A stretch of DNA of 64,000 nucleotides. It comes from Methanosarcina barkeri MS (GTDB taxonomy: Archaea; Halobacteriota; Methanosarcinia; Methanosarcinales; Methanosarcinaceae). The notes beneath the pieces were generated by a model, which searched no databases, was not told the origin of the DNA, and saw only the letters and a program-made list of their open reading frames with translations. Position numbers and translations under genes: made by a program. The stretch is from contig NZ_CP009528.1 in assembly GCF_000970025.1 (NCBI RefSeq), positions 806,001 to 870,000 of the forward strand. The letters are read 5' to 3'. Shown here one piece after another: positions 25,745 to 34,590 of the stretch. Numbering within the stretch: the stretch's first letter is position 1; each line of letters begins with the position of its first letter.

Positions 25745-27067
25745 ATGCCCGTAATCAAAGACGTAGTATGTTCCCTTTGCGGATGTCTCTGCGATGATAT
25801 AACAGTCACAGTTGAGGATAACAAAATAATGGGTGTAAAAAATGCCTGCATTCTCGGTCACAGTAAGACCGTTGGAGTACAGACTCATGATCGAATCAAA
25901 ACACCCATGATTAGAAAAGACGGGGAACTTGTCGAAGTAACATACGAGGAGGCAATCGATGCTGCTGCAAGGATCCTAGCAAACTCAAGAAGGACTCTTT
26001 CTTACGGTTGGTGCTCCACATCCTGCGAAGCGATAAGCAAAGCGATCCAGTTAGCTGAGGAGACCGGTTCCGTAATTGACTCTACTGCTAACGTTTGTCA
26101 CGGTCCTTCAGCTCTTGCTACCCAGGAAAAAGGAAACCCTGGAGCAACTCTTGGAGAGATCAAAAACAGATCAGATCTGATCATCTTTTGGGGCTGCAAC
26201 CCCATACATGCCCACCCTCGCCATATGACCCGTTATTCAAGTTTTTCCAGGGGCTTTTTTACTCCAAATGGGCGAAAAGACCGGAAGATGGTGGTAATCG
26301 ACGTGCGAAAAACTGATACTGCAAAACGTGCCGATAAATATATCGAAATCGAACAGGGTTCGGATCTCCTGCTGGTAACAGCACTTCGCTCAGCAATCAA
26401 TGGGCATGAAGCGGCTATTCCGAAAAACGTGGCCGGGGTTTCAAAGGCCGAAATTCTAGGACTTGCCGAACTCATGAAAAACTCCAGGTTTGTCTCCATT
26501 TTATTCGGCATGGGCATAACACAGTCTCGTTCCAAGTACAAGAACGGTGATGCAGTATCTTCCCTTATCTCAGACCTGACCCAGCACACAAAAGCTATCA
26601 TGATGGGAATGAGAGGCCACTATAACGTATCAGGTTTCGGGGAAGTCGCAACCTGGGAGACCGGTTATCCGATGGCAATTGACTTTTCAAAAGGTTATCC
26701 CTACTACAATCCTGGAGAAACGGGAGCAAACGACGTTCTTGTCAGGGAAGAGGTTGATGCGGCAATTGTTGGAGCTGCGGACCCAGGAGCACACTTCCCA
26801 CAAAAGGCAGTCCGGCACCTTGCAAGAATTCCCCTGATTCAAATTGACCCTTATCCAAACCCAACAACTGAACTTGCCGATGTAGTGATCCCTGCAGCAG
26901 TTGTGGGTATTGAAGTCGAAGGCACAGCCTACCGTATGGATGCAATCCCAATCAGGATGAAGAAACTTATCGCTACCGAGTTCAAAACCGATGAAGAGAT
27001 CTTAAAGGACCTGATTGTAAAAGTAAGAGAACTGAAGCGAGGTGAAGTAACATGTCAGAGTTATTGA
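25745..27067 (+). CDS. fwdB: Formylmethanofuran dehydrogenase subunit B, second copy
   Basis: The 440-residue catalytic subunit has the N-terminal 4Fe-4S motif CSLCGCLCDD plus Cys in KNACILG. The expected metal-ligand Cys is in STANVCHGPSALATQ at about residue 118. Conserved pieces such as FWGCNPIHAHPRHMTRYSSF and GYPYYNPGETGAND align with the first copy. GGAGGAAAAAT places the ribosome-binding site correctly. Its last 16 bases overlap fwdA, so the two are coupled. This enzyme reduces CO2 at a W or Mo pterin centre; with FmdF in the other operon, a polyferredoxin partner may be shared. Confidence 0.95.
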   Translation: MPVIKDVVCSLCGCLCDDITVTVEDNKIMGVKNACILGHSKTVGVQTHDRIKTPMIRKDGELVEVTYEEAIDAAARILANSRRTLSYGWCSTSCEAISKAIQLAEETGSVIDSTANVCHGPSALATQEKGNPGATLGEIKNRSDLIIFWGCNPIHAHPRHMTRYSSFSRGFFTPNGRKDRKMVVIDVRKTDTAKRADKYIEIEQGSDLLLVTALRSAINGHEAAIPKNVAGVSKAEILGLAELMKNSRFVSILFGMGITQSRSKYKNGDAVSSLISDLTQHTKAIMMGMRGHYNVSGFGEVATWETGYPMAIDFSKGYPYYNPGETGANDVLVREEVDAAIVGAADPGAHFPQKAVRHLARIPLIQIDPYPNPTTELADVVIPAAVVGIEVEGTAYRMDAIPIRMKKLIATEFKTDEEILKDLIVKVRELKRGEVTCQSY

Positions 27068-28767
27068 TTAAAAACGCAGTTGTCTGCGACCCGATTCAGG
27101 GAATAGACTGTGAAAAAATGGACCTGTGCATAAGAGATGGCAAGATCGTAGAAAGCGTGTCCTCAAATGCAAAGGTTATCGATGCTGAAGGCAGACTCAC
27201 GATGGCAGGAGGTTTTGACGGTCATACTCACAGCGCTGGTAAAATCAATGTGGGACGATCAATGAACCCTAACGACGCCAGACGAAACCTGGTCCCGGGC
27301 CTCTCAGGTCTTGAACCCCACACTGAAAAGACCAGGGCTCAGGTAGGGTACAACACCCCAAACACTTATGCAATCGGGTACAGGTATGCAAAACTGGGTT
27401 ACACAACCATTTGTGAAGCTGCAATGCCCCCTCTTACAGCAAGGCATACCCACGAGGAATTCAAAGAAATCCCAATTCTGGACAAAATGGGGCTCACCCT
27501 CTTTGGGAGCAACTGGCAGGTTATGGAATATATCCGGGATAAAGAGCCCGAAAAACTCGCAGCTTACATTGCTTGGGGTCTAAAAGCCTCAAGAGGTTAT
27601 GGCATAAAGATTGTAAATGCAGGTGGCGGAGAAGCATGGGGCTGGGGCAAGAATGTTAGCGGGCTCTATGACCCCGTGCCTAACTTTGACGTAACCCCTG
27701 CAGAAATTCTGCTGGGCCTAGGAGAAGCAAACGAAAAACTGTGTCTTCCTCATTCAGTTCATGTCCACTGTAACAATCTGGGGCACCCTGGAAACTATAA
27801 GACTACCATCGAGACAATGAAGCTTTTTGAGAAAGTTCAATCCAGGCGCAACAGGCAGAGTTTGCACGTAACTCATGTTCAGTTCAATGCCTATGCTGGC
27901 ACTTCCTGGCGTGACTTTGAGACCGGAGCTCCAATGATTGCAGACTACGTGAACGGAGTTAATCACCTGACCTTTGATCTCGGTCAGCTCATTTTCGGGC
28001 CTGCCGTTACTATGACTGCCGATGGCCCGGTTGAATACGCAAACTCAAGGATGTTAAAGGAGAAATGGAGTAACCAGGATGTGGAGCTGGAAGACGCATC
28101 CGGAGTGGTGCCACTGGTGTATTCCCCAAAGAGCTTTGTAAATGCAGTCCAGTGGGCAATAGGGATTGAACTGGCTCTGCTGGTAAAAGATCCGTGGAAG
28201 GTCATGTTCACAACGGATAGCCCTAATGGAGGATCCTTTGTTAATTATCCTGAAGCATACACCTACCTTATGAGTGAAAAGAAGAGGCAGGAGATCATTT
28301 TGGGCTTTCCGGAGACGGCCCTTAACAGAATGGTTCTTCCTGGCCTCGATAGGGAACTAAGTTTTTATGAACTTGCAATCATGACCAGAAGCATTCAGTC
28401 CAGGATTTACAGCAGGCCTGAGAAAGGAAACCTTGCAGTAGGAGCTGATGCAGACATTGCCATATATGATATTTTCCCGGATGCAATTGATCCCTCCGTA
28501 GAGCATGAAAAAGTAAAGAAAGCCTTCAGTGCTACAGCTTATACCATTAAGGGAGGAACAATCGTTGTCAAGGATGGAAATATTGAAAACACACCCATGG
28601 GGAGGACTTACTGGGTAAACGCAACGGTCCCATCAGATATTGAATGTGCGATGCAGAAAGACCTTGACGTTAAGTTCCAGAAATACTATACTGTGAGCAA
28701 GTCTAACTACATGGTAGAGGATGCATACGTCCCAAAACCTGTTGAAATCGCAACGGAGGGATTCTAA
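27052..28767 (+). CDS. fwdA: Formylmethanofuran dehydrogenase subunit A, second copy
   Basis: The 571-residue amidohydrolase subunit carries the metal site: GGFDGHTHSAGKINVGRS near residue 53, Lys in YGIKIVNAGGGEAWGWGK, His in SVHVHCNNLGHPG, His in LHVTHVQFNAYAGTSW and Asp in FTTDSPNGGSF. It is clearly homologous to fmdA at 17202 but the DNA differs widely, so the duplication is old. GAGGTGA at 27038-27044 is the ribosome-binding site. It forms the formyl-transfer chamber with fwdB. Confidence 0.96.
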   Translation: MSELLIKNAVVCDPIQGIDCEKMDLCIRDGKIVESVSSNAKVIDAEGRLTMAGGFDGHTHSAGKINVGRSMNPNDARRNLVPGLSGLEPHTEKTRAQVGYNTPNTYAIGYRYAKLGYTTICEAAMPPLTARHTHEEFKEIPILDKMGLTLFGSNWQVMEYIRDKEPEKLAAYIAWGLKASRGYGIKIVNAGGGEAWGWGKNVSGLYDPVPNFDVTPAEILLGLGEANEKLCLPHSVHVHCNNLGHPGNYKTTIETMKLFEKVQSRRNRQSLHVTHVQFNAYAGTSWRDFETGAPMIADYVNGVNHLTFDLGQLIFGPAVTMTADGPVEYANSRMLKEKWSNQDVELEDASGVVPLVYSPKSFVNAVQWAIGIELALLVKDPWKVMFTTDSPNGGSFVNYPEAYTYLMSEKKRQEIILGFPETALNRMVLPGLDRELSFYELAIMTRSIQSRIYSRPEKGNLAVGADADIAIYDIFPDAIDPSVEHEKVKKAFSATAYTIKGGTIVVKDGNIENTPMGRTYWVNATVPSDIECAMQKDLDVKFQKYYTVSKSNYMVEDAYVPKPVEIATEGF

Positions 28768-28768
28768 A

Positions 28769-29542
28769 ATGCAGGTAGTAACTCTCTCCTTAAAAGCACA
28801 GAATAAAATCCCTATCGTAGCTGATACCGTAAGCCCGGACAACTTTGCTGGAAAGGCAGAAGACGAAATCAAAGCTGTCCAGGTCTGGTATGGAAATATG
28901 CAGTGCCCTCTTAGCGAGCTATTCAATGTAAAAGTTGAAGGTAAAGACAGCGTAGAAAACACAAAAATTGTGATCAACGGTGATGCCTCTAGAGTAAAGC
29001 GCATTGGGCAGGGTATGAGCACCGGGGAAATCGAAATTAATGGAAATGTGGATATGCACTGTGGCTCGAACATGAAAGGCGGAAAGATCACGGTCAACGG
29101 CGATGCCGATAGCTGGCTCGGCTGTGAAATGAAAGGGGGAGAAATTGTTCTTAATGGAAACGGCGGCTATTATGTAGGTGGTGGCTACCGGGGAGAAGCC
29201 TGTGGCATGAAGGGAGGTAAAATTACCGTCAACGGAAATGTCAGGGACTTTCTGGGAGAACACATGTGCGGAGGAGAAATCCATGTAATGGGTAATGCTG
29301 GGCTCCTTCCAGCAATCCTGAACAACGGTGGGACGATCATCATCGAAGGTAGCACCGAAATGCCTGCAAGCGAAATGAAAAAAGGCACTGTCATCATAAG
29401 AGGCAAAGTTAAGGATTTGCTGCCTTCCTATGTAGAGGAAGGAACCGAAGAGGTGGATGGCGTTCTCTACCAACGGTTCGCAGGAGATGTCAATGTCAGC
29501 GGCAAAGGCGTGCTCCTTATGAAACAATATGAAAGTTATTAA
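28769..29542 (+). CDS. fwdC: Formylmethanofuran dehydrogenase subunit C, second copy
   Basis: The 257-residue beta-helical subunit contains the Gly-rich repeats MKGGKITVNGDADSWLG, MKGGEIVLNGNGGYYVG and MKGGKITVNGNVRDFLG. It has a single copy of the N-terminal segment (VADTVSPDNFAGKAEDEI) that is doubled in fmdC. I use ATG 28769, preceded by GGAGGG at 28755-28760; the open frame continues upstream into fwdA but that start has no ribosome-binding site. It is the last gene of the operon, followed by a hairpin terminator. Confidence 0.95.
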   Translation: MQVVTLSLKAQNKIPIVADTVSPDNFAGKAEDEIKAVQVWYGNMQCPLSELFNVKVEGKDSVENTKIVINGDASRVKRIGQGMSTGEIEINGNVDMHCGSNMKGGKITVNGDADSWLGCEMKGGEIVLNGNGGYYVGGGYRGEACGMKGGKITVNGNVRDFLGEHMCGGEIHVMGNAGLLPAILNNGGTIIIEGSTEMPASEMKKGTVIIRGKVKDLLPSYVEEGTEEVDGVLYQRFAGDVNVSGKGVLLMKQYESY

Positions 29543-29566
29543 ATAGAATGAAATTTAAAGAAAGAA

Positions 29567-29600
29567 AGGCGCGTGAAGAACGCGCTTATTTTTATTTTTC
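29567..29600 (+). terminator. Hairpin terminator of fwdDBAC
   Basis: AGGCGCGT-GAAGA-ACGCGCTT forms an 8-bp stem (one G-U pair) with a five-base loop, 25 bases after the fwdC stop. It is followed by ATTTTTATTTTTC. This looks like a factor-independent terminator, rare in this form in archaea. Confidence 0.8.
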
Positions 29601-29689
29601 AGTTAGTTATGAAGATCAGCTGGTTTAAATTTACCTAGCTTTTGATACAACGTTCACTCAGTTTTTATTTGGCATAAAAAGTGCTTTCA

Positions 29690-29805
29690 AGTACTTTCAT
29701 TTATTTGTGCTTGTTGTTCTAAGAATTTCGTGTTCTTTAGTATGAAAGTTATGTTAATCTACAAGTACTTTCATCTGTTTGTACCTTTTATTCAAAGAGT
29801 ATCAT
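29690..29805. repeat. Dispersed palindromic repeat, two copies
   Basis: AAGTACTTTCATTTATTTGTGC (29689) and AAGTACTTTCATCTGTTTGTACC (29763) are copies of one element that also occurs at 54011 upstream of pstS. The second copy is preceded by ATGAAAGT (29742), making an inverted repeat with ACTTTCAT. The element lies in the convergent region between the fwd operon and the ABC-2 permease gene. Confidence 0.65.
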
Positions 29806-29807
29806 AT

Positions 29808-29892
29808 CCATTTTTCATACAAATCCATTTTTCATACAAATCCATTTTTCATACAAATCCATTTTTCATACAAATCCATTTTTCACACAAAT
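29808..29892. repeat. 17-bp tandem repeat, five units
   Basis: The unit CCATTTTTCATACAAAT is repeated five times without gaps, the last with one change (CACAC). The array runs into the stop codon of the ABC-2 permease gene on the minus strand. Such perfect repeats usually vary in copy number between strains. Confidence 0.92.
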
Positions 29893-30608
29893 GCCTTCCT
29901 AAACTGATAAGTCCCGATAAGTACCATAACTCCGGCTCCTATGGCCAGGCTTATGAGTCCATGAACAGGTATTCCACCTTCAAACAGAGTTCTTGTGCTG
30001 TCTATTGCATAACTTACAGGATTGAGCCTGGCCAGAAACCTCAGCCATGCAGGCATGACGTCATATGGCATGAGTGCACTGCTGGTGAAGAACAAAGGCA
30101 TGCTGATCATGCTGTTAACAGCCGCATAGCTGTCATGGTCACTTAAGTACATTCCTATCATAGTTGAGAGAGCAGAAAAAAATACTGAAAACAAAAACAG
30201 TGTGAAATATATTAAAATTAATTGCACAGGGTTCAATATCCTTACCCCAAGAAGAGTAGCTATTATGAGTATCACAGTTGCCTGCATCAAGCCTCTTACA
30301 CTGATAAATAAGATTTTTCCATAAAGCATGCTTTCTCGTGGCGAGGGCATGGCAAGAAACTTATTCAAAAAACCCAATATCTTGTCGAAAATCATAAGAG
30401 ATCCTCCCTGCAGGGAAGAAAAAAGCATAGTCATGACAAGAATACCAGGGGTTATATATTCAAGGTAATTATCCGTAAACTTTGTTGGCAGGGCCAGTCC
30501 TACAAATATCAGCCAGGCTGCAGGCATTACGAGTGAGGAAATAACGGTAACTCTTCCTCTTAACCATTTTACAAGATCCCTCTCAAAATAGTAGTATACT
30601 GCTTTCAT
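29883..30608 (-). CDS. ABC-2 type exporter permease
   Basis: The 241-residue membrane protein has about six hydrophobic segments and the ABC-2 signature region around PSPRESMLYGKILFISVRGL near residue 88. It pairs with the ATPase encoded just upstream, whose stop overlaps its start by one base. Together they resemble drug or polysaccharide exporters of the DrrAB type. The C-terminus (QFRKAFV) ends inside a 17-bp tandem repeat. The substrate is unknown. It lies at the end of a gene string containing CobN and an ECF-like transporter, but may have its own function. Confidence 0.9.
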   Translation of the reverse strand: MKAVYYYFERDLVKWLRGRVTVISSLVMPAAWLIFVGLALPTKFTDNYLEYITPGILVMTMLFSSLQGGSLMIFDKILGFLNKFLAMPSPRESMLYGKILFISVRGLMQATVILIIATLLGVRILNPVQLILIYFTLFLFSVFFSALSTMIGMYLSDHDSYAAVNSMISMPLFFTSSALMPYDVMPAWLRFLARLNPVSYAIDSTRTLFEGGIPVHGLISLAIGAGVMVLIGTYQFRKAFV

Positions 30609-31375
30609 TATCTTCGCCTCAGAAGGTTTCTGAACTGGGCTGAATTAAACCCTTCCTGCTCTTCAGGGGTTTTAACGTTTTCAAGGAAAACATCATTAAG
30701 GGAGGCATGTTCTCCTATGGAGCGTGTAAGGTTTTCAGGAGAGCCAATAACTGCAATTCGTCCTTTATCGATAATGGCAACCCTGTTGCAGTATTTTTCT
30801 GCCTCTTCAAGGTAATGTGTAGTCATGAAGATAGTCATCCCTTCGGCCTTGAGCATCCTGATATGCTCCCATATCTTCTTTCTGCCACTCACATCCAGTC
30901 CAAGGGTCGGCTCATCCAGAAACAGAACCTCAGGTTCGTGCACAAGCGCCTGAGCAAGTTCAAGACGCCTTCTCATTCCTCCGGAGTATGTTGCTACAAG
31001 GTCGCCGGCACGATCTGAAAGCCCCATCATTTCAATCACTTCATCTACCTTTGAATCCCTATTAGGGATGCCATAGAGTTTCGCATAAAGCAGTACATTT
31101 TCCCTGCCTGTGAGTTTTCGGTCAACTGCCATATCCTGAGGTACATAGCTTATCTTTGACCTTACTTTTTTGGACTCTTTTACTATATCATATCCACAGA
31201 CTTTTGCAGTGCCACTGCTGGGTTTTAGTAGAGTTGTAAGCATCATAACTGTCGTACTTTTGCCTGCTCCATTAGGGCCAAGAAGGCCAAAGATCTCATT
31301 TCCGACATCAAGGTCAAGATTGTCAACAGCAAGCAGGTTTCCAAAGTATCTGGATAATTTTCTTATTTCTATCAA
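30608..31375 (-). CDS. DrrA-like ABC exporter ATPase
   Basis: A 255-residue ABC ATPase of the DrrA/CcmA group. Motifs are Walker A LLGPNGAGKSTTVMML near residue 32, Q-loop SYVPQDMAVD, signature YSGGMRRRLELAQAL, Walker B VLFLDEPTLGLD and switch His in FMTTHYLEEAE. It is shorter than most relatives (about 300 residues), lacking much of the C-terminal domain. The gene overlaps the CbiQ-like gene upstream by four bases and the permease gene downstream by one, so all three are coupled. Confidence 0.93.
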   Translation of the reverse strand: MIEIRKLSRYFGNLLAVDNLDLDVGNEIFGLLGPNGAGKSTTVMMLTTLLKPSSGTAKVCGYDIVKESKKVRSKISYVPQDMAVDRKLTGRENVLLYAKLYGIPNRDSKVDEVIEMMGLSDRAGDLVATYSGGMRRRLELAQALVHEPEVLFLDEPTLGLDVSGRKKIWEHIRMLKAEGMTIFMTTHYLEEAEKYCNRVAIIDKGRIAVIGSPENLTRSIGEHASLNDVFLENVKTPEEQEGFNSAQFRNLLRRR

Positions 31376-32265
31376 AGGTATCCCCCTGCAATTGCATAAA
31401 CAGGTCTTAAACTTGAAGTATAATAAATTCCACTTGTATACATATTGTAAAGAATTTTTATGACAACAATACTTATGGCTGCAAAAACAAATACTGTAAT
31501 CATTACTTTGTCAATGTTTGAAAACTCCAGTTTTTTGAGAGATGTCCGATCGGGATTTGCCCGAAAAGCCCGACTCTGAATTGAAACTGCAAGGGTTCCG
31601 GTTCTCCTTACACAGTTTGCAAGAGTCGGGGTTAATATATTGAGTAATGTTTTTATGATTCCTGACCCAAACTTTTTCGGATTAAATCCTCTGAGCCGCT
31701 GGACTGTTATCACGGTAGCTACTTCAGTAATTATTATTGGCAAAAATCTTACTGCTGTGATCACCATAAAAGCTACGCTGTAAGGCACCTTGAGTCCTAC
31801 CAGGCCGTTTAACATATCCCTTGAGTCAGTGGTCCAGCACATTAACAGTCCAAGAGAAAGGATTGAAGCCGATCTAAGGCCCTGAACTGCGCCGTGATGA
31901 AGCCCTTCCTCATATACGAACAGACCGCCTCCTGTCAACCATCCTAAAACCGGAAAATCGGGACGGATTATGGTAAAAATCACAGTTCTCGGGAGTTGGG
32001 AATAAAAGAGAGCTTGAGAGTAGATAGTACCCCATATCAAAAGTACGAGTAATATCACCAGGGTCTTGATCTTTATTGCCGGCATTTTTGCAATTACGAA
32101 TCCTGAGAGTATTATCAGAAATAACAAAAGCATCGTTTTCTGGTTATCCAGGGACACAGCGACAAAAACAGTAGAAATCATGATAAGGATCTTAGCCCGT
32201 GGATCCATCCTGTGAATAACCGTATCTTTAATTGTTGGTTCTGCAATTGATCTTGCACCTATCAT
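31372..32265 (-). CDS. ECF transporter T component (CbiQ/EcfT family)
   Basis: The 297-residue protein has the CbiQ family layout: DPRAKILIMISTVFVAVS near residue 22, several membrane segments, and the two coupling helices with Ala-Arg-x type motifs, ITVQRLRGFNPKKFG and SIQSRAFRANPDRTSL. The T component links the ATPases to the substrate-binding membrane protein of energy-coupling-factor importers, which take up cobalt, nickel or vitamins. It follows the double ATPase gene by 13 bases. Whether the cargo is cobalt or a corrinoid is suggested only by nearby cobN. Confidence 0.9.
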   Translation of the reverse strand: MIGARSIAEPTIKDTVIHRMDPRAKILIMISTVFVAVSLDNQKTMLLLFLIILSGFVIAKMPAIKIKTLVILLVLLIWGTIYSQALFYSQLPRTVIFTIIRPDFPVLGWLTGGGLFVYEEGLHHGAVQGLRSASILSLGLLMCWTTDSRDMLNGLVGLKVPYSVAFMVITAVRFLPIIITEVATVITVQRLRGFNPKKFGSGIIKTLLNILTPTLANCVRRTGTLAVSIQSRAFRANPDRTSLKKLEFSNIDKVMITVFVFAAISIVVIKILYNMYTSGIYYTSSLRPVYAIAGGYL

Positions 32266-32278
32266 CCGGAATATCCCC

Positions 32279-34276
32279 TTAACACTTTATCCCTTCAACA
32301 CTCCTGGAATTTATCTCTTCAACACTTCCTGAGTTTATCTTTTCAACACTTCTAGAGTTTATTCCTTCAACACTTCCTGAGTTTATCTCTTCAACACTTC
32401 CTGAGTTTATCTCTTCAACACTTCCTGAGTTTATCTCTTCAACATTTCTGGAAGTCAGCGTTTCCACAAGTTCTTTAACTGAAAAGGCATTGATTCCCAG
32501 ATGATTTGCAATCTCAACAACAGGGGGCTGGGTAAGCGAGGCCTTCTTGAGGGTTTCAGTGTCTTTTATAACTTCTTTTCCCTTTCCGTCTGCTATGATC
32601 TGCCCTTCATTCATTACTAGGATTCTTGTGGCATAGGACATAGCTACCTCAATATCGTGCGTGCAGAAAATCAGTGTCGAATTGTTGTTTTTGAAAAAAT
32701 CCATCATCTGTTCTATATTCACTTTATCTTGCCCTGTTGTGGGTTCATCGAGAAGAATAAGTTCTGGATTTATGGAAAGTACCGAAGCGACGGCTGTTCT
32801 GAGTCTTTGCCCTCTGCTCAGAGCTTGTGGGAGGTCATGCCTGAGAGGCAGAATTGACATGGCTTCAAGAGAGTTTCTTACTCTTTCCTCAACATTGCTG
32901 TACTTTAATTGAACAGGTCCAAACCTTACTTCTTCCTCAGCTGAATCACAGAAGAGCATAAGGTCAGGGTTCTGGAACACAAATCCGACCTTACCTGCAA
33001 AGGAGTATGGATTCTTGGGTCTAGTGTCCTCCCCAAAAACCCTCACACTTCCTTTATCTGGTTTGAGAATTGCTGCAAGGTGTAAAAGCAGGGTTGACTT
33101 ACCTGAGCCGTTCGTGCCCATAATCGCAACTCTTTCACCTTTACGGATTTCCAGATTTATTCCTTTCAATACCATCTTGTTTTTCTCATATCCTGACCAT
33201 AGGGCCTGAATGGAAATAATCGAATCATTGTTTTCAGAACCATTATCTCTATGAGCATTATTCCCATGAGCATTATTCCCATGAGCATTATTCCCATGAG
33301 CATTATTCCCATGAGCATTGTTTTCAGAATCATTATTTCCATGAGCATTATTTTCAACGGAAGCTTTCTTTGAACTGGTTTTCTTTGAACTAGTCTTGGT
33401 TACAGGATTTTTATCTGGATTCTGAATAAGTTGTTGAGGTATTCTATTATTTTCTTTAATTTCTCTGTCTAGTACAGCAAGAGCTCCGCTGACACTCAAA
33501 GGGCTGGCTTTAATTCCAAGGCTATGGCAGAGCTTGACTGGTTCAGGAATTCGAAGCCCTAGCCTGTAAAAGATCTCAAGATTATCAAAAGCTTTTGAGG
33601 CGGGCTGATCAAAGACTATTTTTCCATTGTCCATTATAACAACTCTGTCTACAAATGGTGCAAGCTCATGTAGTCTGTGTTCAACCAGCAGAATAGTTGT
33701 TTTCAGTTTTCTATTGAGTTCCCTTACCGTATTCAGGACTTCGTGCGTGCCCATGGGGTCCATCTGGCTTACAGGTTCATCCATGGCAAGGATTTCAGGC
33801 TCCATTGCAAGCATACTTGCAATGCAGATCCTTTGTTTCTGTCCACCGGAAAGTGAATTTGTCGAGTCCAGCCTGTGATCGGACATCCCTACGATTTGCA
33901 AGGCTTCTGTTACCTTTTTATCGATTTCTTTTTGCTCAAAGCAGAGGTTTTCAGGCCCAAAAGCTACTTCGTCCTCAACTATTGTAGAAAATATCTGGTC
34001 ATCTGGATTCTGAAACACAAGGCCTACTTCTTTCGAGATTTCCATCTGGTTTGAATCAGTGGTTTCCATCCCTTTGACTTTCACACTTCCAGATAATATT
34101 CCTCCAGATTCATGAGGAATGATTCCGTTTAATGTTTTTAGTAAAGTACTTTTTCCACATCCAGTAGGTCCTGTAAGGAGAACAAATTCTCCTTTTTCTA
34201 CTCTAAGGTTGATTCCCTTTAAAGTCGGTTCCGATCTTCCTGGATATGTATACCATAAGTCTTTGATTTCTATCAT
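32279..34276 (-). CDS. Fused double ATPase of an ECF transporter, repeat-rich
   Basis: Two ABC ATPase domains are joined in one 665-residue chain. Domain 1 (1-240) has Walker A GPTGCGKSTLLKTLNG, signature LSGGQKQRICIASML and Walker B ILAMDEPVSQMD. Domain 2 (about 350-590) has GTNGSGKSTLLLHL, a weaker signature ALSRGQRLRTAVASVL and LILLDEPTTGQD. The linker has a repeat of Asn-Asn-Ala-His-Gly units, and the C-terminus has seven copies of an eight-residue EEINSGSV-like unit. These tails are low-complexity additions not needed for the fold. It powers the ECF importer with the T and S-like proteins encoded beside it. Confidence 0.93.
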   Translation of the reverse strand: MIEIKDLWYTYPGRSEPTLKGINLRVEKGEFVLLTGPTGCGKSTLLKTLNGIIPHESGGILSGSVKVKGMETTDSNQMEISKEVGLVFQNPDDQIFSTIVEDEVAFGPENLCFEQKEIDKKVTEALQIVGMSDHRLDSTNSLSGGQKQRICIASMLAMEPEILAMDEPVSQMDPMGTHEVLNTVRELNRKLKTTILLVEHRLHELAPFVDRVVIMDNGKIVFDQPASKAFDNLEIFYRLGLRIPEPVKLCHSLGIKASPLSVSGALAVLDREIKENNRIPQQLIQNPDKNPVTKTSSKKTSSKKASVENNAHGNNDSENNAHGNNAHGNNAHGNNAHGNNAHRDNGSENNDSIISIQALWSGYEKNKMVLKGINLEIRKGERVAIMGTNGSGKSTLLLHLAAILKPDKGSVRVFGEDTRPKNPYSFAGKVGFVFQNPDLMLFCDSAEEEVRFGPVQLKYSNVEERVRNSLEAMSILPLRHDLPQALSRGQRLRTAVASVLSINPELILLDEPTTGQDKVNIEQMMDFFKNNNSTLIFCTHDIEVAMSYATRILVMNEGQIIADGKGKEVIKDTETLKKASLTQPPVVEIANHLGINAFSVKELVETLTSRNVEEINSGSVEEINSGSVEEINSGSVEGINSRSVEKINSGSVEEINSRSVEGIKC
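32287..32450. repeat. 24-bp tandem repeat coding the EcfA C-terminal tail
   Basis: About seven units of CTTCAACACTTCCTGAGTTT-type sequence (24 bp each) lie inside the 3' end of the double ATPase gene. The period is a multiple of three, so copy changes keep the reading frame. Confidence 0.9.
33241..33350. repeat. 15-bp tandem repeat coding the EcfA linker
   Basis: Units of CATTATTCCCATGAG, five codons each, code for the Asn-Asn-Ala-His-Gly linker between the two ATPase domains. Four units are near-perfect and others are diverged. Confidence 0.9.
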
Positions 34277-34284
34277 TGTACCAC

Positions 34285-34584
34285 AACCTTTCCAAGGGAA
34301 AGCTTGCCCGCAAACCTTTTGAGAAAAGGTTTGATCGAAAACCCCTTACGGCGACGTGATCAACCGGCGCAACGGTTGGGCTTGATCGAAAACCCCCGAG
34401 TAATGTCGCAATCCTTTCCAAATGAAAACCTGACCACAAGCCTTTTGAGAAAAGGCTTGATCGAAAATCCCCAAGTAATGGCAATCCTTTCCAAATGAAA
34501 GCCTGACCACAAGCCTTTTGATAAAAAGCTTGATCGAAAACCCTGAGTAATGGCAATCCTTTCCAAGGGAAAGCTTGACCACGG
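34285..34584. repeat. 73-bp tandem repeat array with conserved hairpins
   Basis: Units start at 34285, 34410, 34483 and 34555 with AA(T/C)CCTTTCCAA; the second and third are 73 and 72 bp, the first carries an insertion and the last is cut short. Each has a hairpin: AAACCTTTT-GAG-AAAAGGTTT, AAGCCTTTT-GAG-AAAAGGCTT, and a third with changes. The A-T to G-C change on both sides of the stem preserves pairing. CTTTCC...GGAAAG adds a smaller hairpin in the outer units. The array lies between the S-like gene and the double ATPase gene, so it is transcribed within the operon. Confidence 0.88.
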
Positions 34585-34590
34585 TTAGTG

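Noticed and set aside
29808-29892. CRISPR array
   Set aside because: The 17-bp units are contiguous with no spacers, so this is a simple tandem repeat.
32279-34276. Two separate ATPase genes
   Set aside because: A single uninterrupted frame covers both domains and the linker repeat is in frame.
34285-34584. CRISPR array
   Set aside because: The whole 73-bp unit is conserved, including the part that would be spacer.
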